A DNA stretch of 64,000 nucleotides. Origin: Adineta ricciae. Taxonomy: Eukaryota > Rotifera > Eurotatoria > Adinetida > Adinetidae. How positions within the stretch are numbered: position 1 is the first letter of the stretch; the number at the start of each line of letters is the position of its first letter. This document shows positions 39,250 to 52,414 of this stretch, one piece after another. Below the pieces are notes generated by a model. That model was given only the letters and a program-made list of their open reading frames with translations, ran no database searches and was not told the origin of the DNA. Where the stretch lies: NCBI GenBank assembly GCA_905250025.1, contig CAJNOJ010000052.1:393054-457053 (forward strand), in the 5' to 3' direction. The position numbers and the translations under genes were made by a program.

Positions 39250-42200
39250 ATGCTTGTTTCGTCATCTGCAACAAATGATTATCGGATGTCAACGATACCA
39301 CCATCCGTGACTCCCCAATCGGTTCGTGTTCGTACACGAACGTTGAGACGATGTGAACCAGCATGGCCGTCACGAGATTATGTCCGACAAGAGAACTATG
39401 CTCGACGAAAAGTGCAAGAACATCAAGGTTGGACTTGTCCACGAACAATTCCGTACCAAGATGTTGCACCACCGGTCCTATCGCCGCGATCATCGAGACC
39501 GATTACTGTAAAAATCGATATATCATTTTGTGAATAATATATAATTCAACAATTGTTTGCATAACCTAGACTGAACAACCGGCAATTGTAATATCCGATA
39601 AAACAACTTCAAAAACGCAGAGTAGTGAAACATCAAATCGGCCGAAATCAAGTTCAACTGCGCAGGATGATCATTTGGTGAGAATAGTAAACAAAACAAA
39701 TATAATATTTTTGTTTGTGTCACAGAGGAGATTACAATTTGAAACAACTCTTCGAGGTTTACAATCAGCACGGCAACAGCACATGAAAAAATCAAGGTAA
39801 AAAAGATTTTCATGTTTAATGGAATATTTCAATGATTTCTTGTAGCGATATTTTGAGAAGTGTCAAACTCGGTCGTAGTACAAAAGATGTTGTCGAGAAA
39901 TTGTCTCGTAATGTAAATTTCACTGAATCTTATCTGGAACATGTTTATGTATTTGCCATGATCGTATATAGGAAAATGTTCGTGTACAAAGCGTTGAAAT
40001 GAACAAACCGCTGAGTGCAGACAGTGATGAAAAAGATCAAGATGCATTATACGATCGATTAATCGATGATTTCGATGATGATGATGACGACGATGGAAGG
40101 TTACTGATCATGTGCATGTGTTTCTCTTAATTAAATATGACATTTGTTTTAGTGAAAGTGGTATTCGAGATGATATTATGTCACCAAGAACACTGGTTAA
40201 TGCGCATACGACTAGAACAGATCCAACCAATGCACGCGATTTGCAAAAATCTCGTTTAGATGAGTAAGAGGTTCATGTTGAGAAACTTTTCTTCGCAAAA
40301 AATTTTGTTTTTCTTTCTCATCAAGATTATTGGAACATCCAGTGAAACTATGTCATTCAGCGCCACCATTGAATCGGAAAAATTTCAAAAGGGATATTAT
40401 ACGACCGTTTACACCACATTTCAATCGTCTTTCATCAAGATTACGTCTTAAAAGTCGAATGTCAACTCGGTATGTTCAATAGTGCAACTTCTATTTCCAT
40501 TTCATTCTCTTTTCTAGCTTCAAAGACGCACTGTACCGTCAATTATGTTGCATATTATGGTTCCTACGTGCTATGTATTCGGCCCAGAAGGGAAAAAAAA
40601 TTGGTGGATGCTGGAATATCGATCAATGGTAAAGACTTACATCTCTTGTTGTCTTTTGGAAAGGTATATACTTCTGTACTTTGAATTTAGGCAAGAGAAA
40701 TCCAAGGGTGCATCCCGGACAAATACTGATCCGTCGGAAAATAGTTCTGAGCATCGCACTGATACATCACAAGATGAAACCATGTCATTCCGTCCACTAA
40801 TAGATATACTCGATGATGTATAGAAATGAACACATTTTTCTACTTCCTATCGTTGCTCAATATATTTTCAGAGTATGAAAAAACCACATATACACGAGGA
40901 TCCAAGAATGTTCGTCTTTCCTCAACCCAGCATTGGTATGTCTATTCGGACTTGAAACTATCGGTTTTCATGCGTAGGTCATTTTTCTATTGAAGATAGT
41001 CAAAGCGGGACGCAAGTTTCAACTGATAGTGACGAAATATTTCACTTGCCAATCGATTCGATTTCTTATGGTCGTGATTTAAATGAATCAGCGTCTTCAA
41101 GAAGCCATCATGAAGATCTGATGCAGAGCGTCAATTTAAACAGCAGCCAACCAACGGCAAATATACCGAGAAGCTCTGCAGTATCAATCAGTTTAACGAG
41201 TAATACCAGTCGGGCATCCTTTTCAAGTGATGTGAGTGAACCACCTGGTGGTGGTGGTGCCATAGCCCGTATACCGTCAATCCTCGAACAACGACGTCAA
41301 CCCAATGCATTACTTAAAAAATGGGTTCAAAACCAAAAAATCACCATCAAAACGTCGAAAAATGCGTTACCCATACCTCTGCCTTTGGCTGTGAGTGACT
41401 TGCTACTAAGGTTTTACATGCGATCGAAAACTATGAACTATTTTCTAGGATAAAGAGATTCGTTTATTGCGAGTGGGTGATGCAAGTGACTTAAATCATA
41501 TATTTGGTCTCGAGAATGCGACGAGTACGAGTAGAGAACGAGTGAGGGCACGACAGAATCGTGAAATCGAACAAAAACTGGTTATAAATTTACGACGTCG
41601 ATCTGCGAGCAATATCGGGTAGAAAATGCTGAGTTTATTTTAGAAAAGATGTTTTCTGTGTGTGCTTTTTTTAGTGTTTTTCATTCAAAAGAACATGCAG
41701 AAAGATTACACAGTCTCAAACGCGAATTCGATGAGTTTACCGAAGAAAAAATGACCACTTTAAATAATAGACTTCAACAAATCGATAAAAATCGTCTCTT
41801 CTATTATCAAAGCAAATTAAATGACATGCAGAAACTAATGCCACGATGTACTTTGAGTGAAAAATTATTAGCACAATTACGTTTTGACAAAGACAAACAA
41901 AAACAAAATGCCATTCATCTCAGATATCGACCATGGTAACTATCTCATCTTCATCCAGTGCATTCTATTTCATTTCCTTTCTGAATAGGTACATCGATTT
42001 GAAAGAAATGGTCGAACCGGAATATCGCGACAACCAGTTAATATTGTGTCTCTTGAAAGAGATGAGAGAATACGCTGATGTAAGATATCTTTTCCTCTAA
42101 ACTATGAAATTTACTCATTTGTAACGTCGTTCTAGCCAAGTCATGTACCGACTGCGATTCGATTTAAGAACGTTCTTCAAGACTTGAAGCCTCATGAGAT

Positions 42201-42369
42201 ATGCCATCCGGATATTATGGCCGCGATAGAATTCACTCGTGTTCATATCGTCGAAATGGGAATAGAGGAGTTCGATTCATTTTTCCGTAAACAATTTCCA
42301 GAAGCTTCGAAGTATTTGAACATGGATGAAGAGAGTAGTGTGATAAACAATAACGAGAAAACCATCTGA
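39250..42369 (+). CDS. Uncharacterised multi-exon protein, possibly CCDC60-like
   Basis: A dozen or more short exons with 45-60 nt introns encode a hydrophilic protein of roughly 700-800 residues. The N-terminal part is basic and Arg/Pro-rich. A coiled-coil-prone segment follows (RLQFETTLRGLQSARQQHMK), then an acidic Asp run. A compact conserved-looking block (DALYRQLCCILWFLRAMY ending CWNIDQW) is coded at about 40520-40630. Its frame is the only one that splices in phase to both neighbours. Ser-rich linkers follow, then a helical coiled coil (about 41690-41930) and a C-terminal helical domain with VLQDLKPHEICHPDI. The ALYRQLC block and the overall layout remind me of CCDC60, but that is from memory and unverified. 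There are no membrane segments. The start at 39250 is the first ATG in the open exon. Confidence 0.6.
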
Positions 42370-42741
42370 TATATGAACTGATTTTGTATTTATATTCTGA
42401 TACTTTTGCTTAATAAATAGCTGTAATGAATCTTCCTTTCTAAATTTGCTGACATAATTAGAATAGAAGTGATCTGTCGCTCTATGGAAAAGTCAAATGA
42501 TATAATGCGCTGACAACTAACGACAACTACGAACATCTTCTGAAATTTAACTGTTAAAGTCATTGTTTTAAATCAAATCAAATCTGACGAAGTCAAACAC
42601 AATGAACGAGATGAAAAATGGAACCGTTACTGGCGAACAAAGAATTGTCGAGCAGACTGAGATAGTCTGTTATGTTCAAGCCAAGACATTTTTCGATACT
42701 ATCACATTCGGTGGCATTCATATGTTTTGATCTAATTTCAG

Positions 42742-45212
42742 ATGAGTTTATCACAGGTGAAAATAGATAAATTGTGGACTCGTGTTGATCCATCAGCTAA
42801 ACCTAATCCTTTTTTGAATAGCCAAGAAATCAAAGTATTCTCTTTGATAGTGATTGCAATTGAAAATGAAGAACTTTTTCAAATTTAGACTACAACGACA
42901 AACACGAATGTTAAGATTCCGTCTGTTACACAGCCAATTCATCGTTGGCGACCAAATCAGCCTCTATTTACTCTTCCACCCCTTACAAAAAATACACATA
43001 CGACTACATCTATGCGAACAATTCAAGTAATTGATCCGATTATCACACCGAGTGTACCCATCAGTAGCTTAAAACATATGCAATCAGCTCAGAATCTATT
43101 CAGTATTGGTAAACGTATGCCAGAGGTTGAATTGGCTTTGAAACAATTGATTGCTGATATGGAAAGATGTCCGCGGCCAGAAGAGGAACTACCACAACCG
43201 CTATCTCTTCGTGATGTAACATTACATGGTTATCAACGACATGCACTTGCTTGGATGCAATGGCGCGAATCGAATTCACCTTATGGAGGTAAATAATTTA
43301 CATCAGAATAAACTGTCTATTCCGTCTGAATGCTTTCTCTCTGTTATTAGGAATCCTCGCCGATGACATGGGGTTGGTGCTTTTTGCTTATATGAAACAA
43401 TGAATCAAATTTCTATTCTTCTTAGATTGGGTAAAACAGTTACGACCATTGCATTTCTTCAGCTCCGAATGAATTCTATAAAAACTCAATCTTCTGAAGA
43501 GATATTCGACACAACAAAGTCTAATCTAATTCCGACAACATTAGTTATTTGCCCGGCAACTTTGATGAGTCATTGGGAAAGTGAAATCAATAAGTATAGT
43601 CGTATGAGATGTTTCATTTATCACGGGTCAACGCGGAAAAAAGATATTCCAACTGGTGGTGCAACTCGTGCTTTTGGACAGTATTGTGTCGTTCTAACAT
43701 CTTACGAATTAGTACGAGCTGAACATACAGCTGAAGGAGCGAAAGTAAAATACAAATTCGATCGTTTTTCAAAACAAATCTTTCTCGCTTTAGAATCCAT
43801 TATTTTCTGTCAAATGGCAACGAGTTGTTCTTGATGAAGCTCATCGAATACGTTCACACAAATCTCAAACAGCTCAAGCATGTTCAGCTGTCGACGCTAT
43901 TTATCGATGGGCATTAACTGGCACACCAATACATAACAAAGCTGATGATTTCTATTCTCTTCTAAACTTTCTTCATTATTCACCATTTGATGTTTATTCC
44001 ACGTGGAAATTATTCTCATCGAATCAGTATAAATCGATTGAACGAATGAAAACCATCGTTCGTGCATTGATTCTTCGTCGGACGAAAACCGATTATGACT
44101 TAAATGGGAAACTACTTGTGCCGTTACCATCCAAACAAATCGAAATTATTTGGTTGAAATTAACCGATGAAGAAATGAAACATTATCAACGCGTCAAAGT
44201 CGAAATGACCGATGCATACAGATTATTCATTCGAAATCGTCGCGAGAAGAAGAAAACAAATACTGTAGTTCTTTTCACACTCATGTAAAACTCGACTTGT
44301 CTCAATTCAAATGAACATTATTGTCTTCTTTGCAGGTTGAAGTTACGTCAAGCATGTAATCATTTATCGTTAGTTAAAGATCTATCGACTGACGATGTAT
44401 TTGATGATAAAGATGATGTTGCACTGGAATTATCCATGTTCAAATTGGATTTGAACGATACTTTCAATGACAAGAATATCCAAGCCCTTGCCAAAGATGC
44501 TGAACTTCAATATGATATGACATTCATGAGTACGAAGTTGGACTGTCTTTTGAAGAAGATTCATATGATTGTTAATCAACTCGGCGAAAAATGTAAGGAA
44601 AACAACACGTTGGATTTAATGATTGTCTTTGAATGAATCGTTTATTCGTAGGTGTCGTTGTCTCATCATGGGTAGGCATGCTGAATATCGTTCGACATCA
44701 TTTAAAGAAAAATCTTATACGCTCACAAACGATCAGTGGTGAAGTGAAAATTCCTGATCGACAGGCGATTGTCCAAGCATTCAATAGCGATGAAAATGCT
44801 TTTATGGTAAAATTCTATAGATCTACTAGAAATAGAGATGCAACTTTTCAATTGAAGGTTCTACTTCTATCATTGAAAGCCGGTGGTGAAGGTCTTAATC
44901 TTGTTGGTGGTAACCATCTCTTCTTATGTGAACTTTCTTATAATCCACAAAATGAGCAACAAGCATGTGATCGAATTTATCGAAGTAATTAAATATCATT
45001 TGATAATCGATTCAATTGAAATTCTCCTTCTTATTCTATTAGTTGGCCAACGAAAAGATGTGCATATTTATCGGTTAATGGTGAAGAATACAATCGAAGA
45101 ACGAATTAGTAGCTTGCAAGAAACCAAACTGAAACTAGCTGGGGATGTACTAGCTGGTTGTATAGATAAATTCAGTTTGCGATTAGAAGACATTGCTTTT
45201 CTATGCTCATAA
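42742..45212 (+). CDS. TTF2: TTF2-type SNF2-family DNA-dependent ATPase
   Basis: An SNF2 helicase-like ATPase most similar to transcription termination factor 2 (Drosophila lodestar), which removes RNA polymerase II from DNA, notably at mitosis. Motif I ILADDMGLGKT is split by an intron (near 43380-43425). Motif II is the DEAH box (43833-43844, in VLDEAHRIR). WALTGTPIHNKADDFYSLL, LILRRTK, LKAGGEGLNLVGGNHL and ACDRIYRVGQ follow in SNF2 order to the stop. The visible coding part gives about 700 residues, far shorter than vertebrate TTF2 (about 1,160), and the N-terminal GRF-type zinc finger is not seen. The ATG at 42742 follows TTTCAG directly, so an upstream exon (an ATG-containing stretch at 42602-42710) or a trans-spliced leader is possible. 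The true N-terminus is therefore uncertain. Confidence 0.88.
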
Positions 45213-45680
45213 ATACGAACACGATTCGATCGTCAACAAACCTCAATTGTTACTCTTTCTTATTCATACTAAATTTGTACAGTTATTCATTTTCTTCAAA
45301 TAGATACAATACATATTTTTTCGAATAAAACGAGATTAACTTAAGTTATTCATTTTGTACACATTCGATTATCTTTTTTCGTATTACATATACATACATA
45401 TATATGAACATAGGATATTTTTAAAAAAAGGATAAACATTTAGTTAGAGAAATTTGTTATGATTTGTTCGTTGGTTAAACATTGAGGATAGAAAAAGATT
45501 CAAAGAGTTATACCATTTGGTGAGCAATAGGCAAATGGCCACCATGCGAATGACAATCGACTACAATCATCATCGTTGGGGGAAGTTAAGCAATAATAAC
45601 GTATAATTACACTCCAAAGAAATAAAACGATTGAACAACTTGTTATTATTGTACACCATTGTAATCTAGAGAGGAATGTA
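45213..45680. other. Convergent 3' spacer
   Basis: Spacer between the TTF2 stop (plus) and the coiled-coil gene stop (minus). It is AT-rich with several AATAAA-like signals and no gene. Confidence 0.5.
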
Positions 45681-48600
45681 TCACGGTGAGAACGTTAGAA
45701 TACAACAAACCCTATACCTTTTCAAGACACGTTTTACTCGAGTTGGTCGGACGTTTTTAACTGTTGCAGATCGATTGGATTTTTTCTCAGTAGTCTTTGA
45801 AACGGCATCTTCTTTCGTCAATGTTCGATTAAACAATGAATCGAATTCAAGGGCCATTGATGAGATATCTTCATTTAGTTCCGGCGTTGGTGAACGGCTG
45901 GTCGTGCAATTTGTTGATGAATTCAAACCAGAGTCACTGGTTGTTATTGCTGCTCCACAGGGCGATGACAATCGTCGAATATGTTTTGATGGCGAGTCCA
46001 TTTGATTAAGTTCAGGACTTGAACGCGATCGATTTAAACATCGACATGGTAGCGATGCTGACGCCGAATTAAACAACTCGCCATCCTCACGAAGTAATTC
46101 TATTCGAAAAAGAAAGTCATGCTGGACAGTTTGGAGCACAATTTACCTCGAACGGAATGATACGGACAAACACCATTTGTTAAATTCTTTTTAAAAACGA
46201 AAACAAGGGTTCTAATTATTACCAAGAGAGTCGAAGAAGAAGCAGTCTTACAGATACACTCTGTTGCGGATGATTTTTCCTGTGTGTTAACATTCCTGAA
46301 GAGAAAATTGTCGAAAGAATATAGAACTAGTTGTTTTAACATACCATTTTCATCGAATTGCTCTTGCTTTTCTCTGCAACGAAATAATTAATGTAGAACT
46401 TTGAAGAGTTTGATCGCTTACTTTGCTTTCGAAGTCATTTTTTGTACTTGTTTTGTGAGAAAATGGCATTTTAATCTCTGTGCCTTTTCATCGCCTTGTA
46501 ATTTGAATAATTGTTCTTCTAAAAGACGAATCTTTTCATCAAATAATTGTTCTTTAACTTTCAGTTCTTCGATTGTTTCATGATATTCTTTCAAAGTAGA
46601 AATAACATTTGAAGAAGTCACATTTGTTTGACTTGATTGAGAGATTTCGTTCAATTCTATTTGAAATTTCTGTTGTTTATCTAAATCCAAAAATATCACA
46701 TTGAAATTCTATAAACATTTTCAATTAAGTAGATCTTTACGTCGACTTGCAATCAGTAATGTTTGTAGTTTTCTAAAACGTCCTTCAAACACGTCTTTAT
46801 TGTCAATAATCTTCTTTATTAAGTTCTTAATGATTGATAAATGTTTTTCAATTAGAGTTGAGGTGGTTGAGATACTCTCCCGATCTTGTTCACATTGAAT
46901 TTTCTCATTGAGAATCGTTAAATGTTCGTTGATAGTCATTCCATTCACATGTAATTCATGAAACTATTGAAAAGAAAGACAAATCATCACATAAATACTA
47001 GTGCAAACGATCATAAACACACCACATCTTTCAAATGAATGGAATTGAAACTATCACTTTTCGATAGAAGAATTTGAACTTCCATATCATCAATCGTTTC
47101 CATGTTCGACGAGTCCAGACATTGAGAAACACATTCGTTTGATATATTATCCTATGAGACACTGAAATACAATCGAGAATTCATATATTACAGCACTTAC
47201 CATGGTATTGATTTCAGCAAAAAGCGATTGACCATTAGAAATTGTGACGCGCCGTGAAACATCAACACGTTCTTCCAGTTCATCACAAAGGAAACTTTCT
47301 TCTTCACATAGATTTGAAAGAGATAAACGTGCTTCAATTGATTCCATCTTTGCACTAAAACTATGCCGTAGAGTTTCTTGTTTAGCGTATCTTGATAACA
47401 TACTTTCGTAATTGTTGACGAAGTTCTTCCAAGTTCTTCTCCAAATTCTCATTTTTTCTCATTGTAGTCTACAAAAAGACACGTATTCTATCGATTAAAC
47501 TCAATATTATCTTGCTATCTACTTGATTTTCAACATTCAAATCATCGATCGTTTTTCGCAACGAATGAATAACTTCATTATTCTATAATAAACCAAAATG
47601 CAACGATAGAAGTACATTCAAATCATTCGGTTTTTTTATACTTCTTTCAATTGATTTTGAATAACTTTCATCTGTTCTTCTAATTTCTCTTTTTCATTCT
47701 ATGAAACATCAATAAACTGTATGAGAAATCTCAATTGTACGTCAAGATCTTACTCGTTCTTTCTTCCATTCACATTCAACTTCACTTAACTTGTTCACAC
47801 ATTGATTTCGTTCGTCTCGAATGATTTGTAACTGATGTTCAATATCAATTAACTGCTCTTGCAGTTCAAATCTTTCTCGTTCACAACTTTCATTCTCTTC
47901 CTTCAAAACGCGATTGGAGGTTTCTAATTGAGTCTTATACATGTGTAAATCCACATTTTCGTTTGCATAACGCGTACTACGATTAAGCTCGTCTTCTAAT
48001 CTAAAAATCAAAAAAAAAACTTTTCTCTCGAATCATTTTCGAACGTAAAAACATACGAAAGCTTTTTCTTTTGCATATCTTCGTATTGTATTTGTAAACG
48101 ATGGTGATCATCATCAAGCTTCTTATATTCGTCTTCAAGCATATGTAAGCATTCCGTTTGTCGTCGATGAACCTCCATCAATTCATTATAATCAACTCTG
48201 CATCTAGAAAAAAAAACAAATTCTTTGCTACGCTTGGTGATGAGAAATGTCAACAAACTTTTCGTGATCGATTGATTTTCGTCGTAAATCGAATGAATTG
48301 GATGAAGCATCATCACTTGTATGTGACTCGATATTTTCTTTGTTTCTTCGCTTCTTCGACGACGACGAAGAATTAAGTGACATCGATGAAATTGATTTTG
48401 ATACTGGTGTACTTATGCTCGATTTTCTAAAAGATTAGTCTTATCAAAATTTGAATTGTTTGATCAAAAATCAAATATTTACTCAACAAGTTCAGAATAA
48501 AGCTTTTCAACAGCATTGAATAATTGATCGAATGTCACTTGTTGATCTGATCCACCCAGTTGATTTAATAAAAAAGCAAAATCCAATTGATTCGTTAACT

Positions 48601-48863
48601 TCAAAGAATCACTTTTTTTTACAAACAGTAAACCAATTGTCAATTCAACTTACGAAATCAGAATTTTGTTCAGTTACAAAACGAAAATGTCGAATAAGTT
48701 CCCCTGCATTAACACGTTGATTTTTATCGAGTACACACGAATTGAATATGTGTTGTAAACTAATACGTTGTTGAGACGTCTCGGATCGTATGTTAAGTGA
48801 TTCAGTTGATAAAGCCTTTTGACGATTAATTACTGGCGATGTCATTACAATCGTCAAGAACAA
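45681..48863 (-). CDS. EF-hand-like plus long coiled-coil protein, uncharacterised
   Basis: A multi-exon gene with the start codon at 48863, or at the in-frame ATG seven codons later, and the stop at 45681. The first two exons encode a helix-loop-helix region resembling degenerate EF-hands (FNSCVLDKNQRVNAGEL, then DQQVTFDQLFNAVEKLY). A Ser/Lys-rich linker follows. From about 48200 down to 46420 nearly every exon encodes heptad-rich coiled coil (for example MLEDEYKKLDDDHHRLQ and LEEQLFKLQGDEKAQR). The C-terminal exon (45681 to about 46099) is Ser-rich and basic. EF-hand plus coiled coil resembles Rab11-FIP3/4, ninein-like or MCC-like scaffold proteins, but no diagnostic C-terminal Rab-binding motif is visible. 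Several exons are very short, so the joins between 46100 and 46400 and between 46950 and 47200 are approximate. Confidence 0.65.
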
Positions 48864-49584
48864 AATGAAATTCTATTTGATGAAATGAAATGAACGAAAA
48901 AGAGAAAGGAGAGAGAGAGAAAAAAAAGTTGACACAAACGAACAAAGAACTCAATTATGAGAATAGGACGATTTCTCTCACGGTTCATTGTGAAATATTA
49001 TTCAATAGAAGAGAATAATAGAGAGGATCGTTGAAAATTTTTATCAAGATTCTTCAGCTATAATTGAACAAAAAATTATAGATGTCATTAATATCTGAAC
49101 AATACGAAATGAAAGACTTTCGAATTTTACCATAAAATATCACTCTTATAACCTATGTACAGACAGTGCTTGGTAAGAAGAGAACAAAAGAAACAATGCA
49201 CTGATTTACTCTGCTTACTTACAATTTTTGACTGAATAATGTCTGACGAAGACATTGGCATTATTGTCATTGCCCAATCATCTACCGACTGAGATTAACA
49301 ATCATCGAAGTATACTGCAGATGAGTGATCAAACGTTTGTAATCGTTCCAAAACTTCAATGTAATTTGTGTTTACAGAGTATTGCTAAGATTGATACAAC
49401 AAGGCAGGACAAAGATAGTAAATGATAGGTGATAGACAGGATGCGCCTGTATTTGCATCGTGTATTCAACATTCAGGAGAATATCTATGTTATGAATGTG
49501 GAGAACCGTCAACCAGTCGACTATGCCGCCATAGTATTTTTGAGCTGAAACTATGAGACACCTTCTAAGTGTGAACTATTAATA
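48864..49584. other. Spacer upstream of the coiled-coil gene
   Basis: Purine-rich 5' region of the minus-strand gene (GAGAGAGAGA near 48910) followed by unremarkable AT-rich sequence. The catalytic-serine portion expected upstream of the carboxypeptidase pseudogene is not here. Confidence 0.5.
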
Positions 49585-50400
49585 ATATAAAGCACGAATA
49601 ATTCTTGAAAAACGATCTGGTTTGAAATTACGTGGTCTTCTCATTGAAAATGGTTGGATTGATCCTGTTTCACATTATAGATCATATTTATCATTTTCAA
49701 ATGCAAATAATTTAGAAGAGAAGAACTCTACACTCTATGATCATATCGAAAATCAAGTTAAACAATGTGAACAGATACTTTTTGATCAAGCACACGTTTT
49801 GGATAAAACATGTGATCTTATTCTCAAGGAGATAATACGATACGATGCAATGAATAACTATTATAGAACTCGTCAAACGGGGAGATGTGTCAATGTTTTT
49901 GATATTTGTCTAGATGACACAATACTTGCCTGTGGGGAAAATTGCCCATCAGACTTGAAATATGTCACATTTTATTTGCAACGACAAGATGTTTTGTGAT
50001 GTTAACATATTAATGGTGCAAACTTAGGATGGATGAAATGATCAGATTCTGTTCTTAATACATTTTATGCTGGTCATTCTCAACCATCGATTAAATTATT
50101 ATCTGATTTACTTTAACAAATTCCAATTGTACTTTACAATGGCGATTATGATTTGGTTTGTAATCATTGAGGAACTGAGACAGCGCTAAATACTATAAGT
50201 TGGAACAATGGAACTGGTTTTGATTCGGGAAATGGTAAATTGACTTTACCAAAATCGCGGATTGTCGAAGGCGAATCAATGGGACTTGTTCGAAGGGCAC
50301 GTAATTTAACTTATATTCTCACACCCTCATGATATTCCATTATTTCGATCAGAAACTTGTAATATTGAACGAAACCAATTGATGTTTTTCTCAGTTTTAG
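49585..50400 (+). pseudogene. Serine carboxypeptidase (S10, KEX1-like) pseudogene
   Basis: Translation from about 49585 matches the middle and C-terminal part of S10 carboxypeptidases. It reads ARIILEKRSGLKLRGLLIENGW through the glycosylated insert to DLKYVTFYLQRQDV, then IPIVLYNGDYDLVCNH, which carries the catalytic Asp region, and RNLTYILTP. The frame holds for more than 700 bases but is crossed by several in-frame stops from 49997 onward. At least two of these replace residues one base from a sense codon (Glu and Arg or similar). The 5' half with the GESYAG serine site is absent, and the catalytic His block survives only in another frame. KEX1-type enzymes are secretory-pathway peptidases best known in fungi and plants. 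The copy is dead as it stands; recency is suggested by the nearly intact frame. Confidence 0.85.
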
Positions 50401-50906
50401 ATGATTCATATGTATTAGATAATGAAAGTTTCGTATAATATTAATCAAATCCTTCGAAAATTTCTTTTTTGCTTATGTTATAGTAGTTACTATTGATAAT
50501 TAACTTTTTTGTTTATTATAGATTAAACGAAACTAAATCGATATGATTCTAGAATTTATCAATTCCTTTAACAACACTACTAGACGTATATTGAGGACAG
50601 CAGCATGAAAACTACCTAACGATGAATATTCTGCAAATATTTCACTGCATATTAGTTTTCTTAAAATCGTTTTCATCTTATCTCATTGAAAATTCAAATT
50701 CATTTTCATCTTTTTCTATTTCTGAATATCATCATATGATAATATGTTATCTTTAAGCACATCAACATTTCACTGTTAATTCGTACAGAGAAATACACAC
50801 ACGTTTGAAGGTGAGAAAAATAATGTAATAAAAAGAGAAAGAACATACATTTCATAAATTTCAATTGTTTTTTTCAATGTTATCAGATAGTATATCATTA
50901 TCATTA
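50401..50906. other. Spacer, no gene seen
   Basis: AT-rich sequence after the carboxypeptidase pseudogene. It may contain its unrecognisable 3' end and the 3' UTR of the next minus-strand gene. Confidence 0.4.
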
Positions 50907-52414
50907 TCATCCAGAGTTGCCAACAACACTATAACTACCACCAAAAGATCCATAGCTGGCAGTAGTGATGCCGTTTCGAGTAGTACCTGTATAACTACTT
51001 TGACCAGGTAAAATTTTGACGACGACTGTAGTTGTCACTCCGTTTTGAGCATAACCAGCATGTACAGCAGCAACATTAAGATTTGAATCATCTGTATAAA
51101 TATCTGAGCCCCAAACGCCTCCACCCAAAGATCCTGTTATCGAAAAAGAATAATATTGTCCATTATTGCCTCGATAAGTATAGGGACTTCCGCTTCCTGC
51201 TATTACGTCTAGAATGAAAGATTTAATCATATATAAACATAAAAAGAAAGAAGATACAGATTGAATTATGATTTTCCATTGATAATTCGTTCATCGTAAA
51301 AAAACAGTATTGAACTGTTGATTTCATCCAGTCAAGATATGAGAAAGGAAACGAGGAAACTGAGAATCAAAACTTCGCAAATTTGGTTTTCCTGATAATA
51401 TAAAAAACAGATGTTTTTCGGAAAGGTCAAAATCAGTAAAATACCTAATCTTCAAACATTTCATGAGAGTGTATTTCATTCATGAATAATTCCATCAAAG
51501 ATCTTCAATGAAGTCGAATCCAATCGAATAGATACTTGTAAGAAGCTCAAAAATATGTTGAAAAAAAGTATGGAATGAACTATTGCTTCTCTTTCGTTAA
51601 CATTATATGGCGGTTCTCTCAATGAAACTTTAGCTGACAACATGTAACTGAATCTTCACTATGTTTTTTGTGCAATTTACAAACATTTCTTGTTGAATTT
51701 GCAGAAATGACATTTAAATATAGACTTAAATTATATACACAATGTTGATAAGACTTCATAATTTTTCATATAGAAAAAACTCAGATATAAAGTGGATATT
51801 GAAATCTTAATTCCTTCTGCGATATCAATATGAAATTATTTGTCAAATACTAATTAAAAGTTTCAAACTGAATCATTTGCACTAATCATTGGCTTTGACT
51901 TACTAGATATTGTTGATGAGGCTGTCGATGGTGTTGATGTTGTGGATGTTGTTGTTGTGGACGTTGTGGATGTTGTTGTCGGTTCTATTTTAGAAAATTA
52001 GAATTATAAATAGAGAAGAAGATCGGATAAGATTTTATTCTTTGATTCTTTCTAAAAGTTAAATATTTACTAACCAGGTGGATTTCGTGTTCCAACAATG
52101 ACAATCATAGTAATAGTATTTGTATCAGCTAACATATTTCCATTTGGATTTGGTATATTATCAAATAATTGACATGTCGAAGTTAGTTGATGAAAAGTAA
52201 TTGCTCGACAATAAGTTTGAGCTAAGCAATTCATTTTACATTTGAGAATGTTCGATACAATATTAGTGACAAATGGCAGACAAGTTGTATTAGCACATTG
52301 AAATGTCGAATTAGTTATTTTTGACATACGACATAATCGAATATCTTGTTCAACTGATTGTTTAATAAGAAAAAGAAGAATTGACAGGCAAATTCTTCCG
52401 TAGTTCATAGTCAA
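50907..52414 (-). CDS. Secreted PAN/apple-like plus cysteine-free LCCL-like protein
   Basis: Three exons (52075-52414, 51904-51984, 50907-51208) join in phase to give 240 residues. The N-terminus has a hydrophobic signal peptide (LSILLFLIKQSVEQ). A Cys-rich segment follows, with spacing like a PAN/apple domain (CKMNCLAQTYCRAITF, then CQLF). The 27-codon middle exon is an almost pure Thr/Ser linker, probably O-glycosylated. The C-terminal 100 residues follow the LCCL pattern (VWGSDIYTDDS, AAVHAG, LPGQSSYTGTTRNGI, YGSFGGSY) but contain no cysteine, whereas animal LCCL domains have four. It is presumably extracellular and carbohydrate- or lipid-binding; function unknown. The introns here are longer than elsewhere in the window (about 695 and 90 nt). 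Confidence 0.8.
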
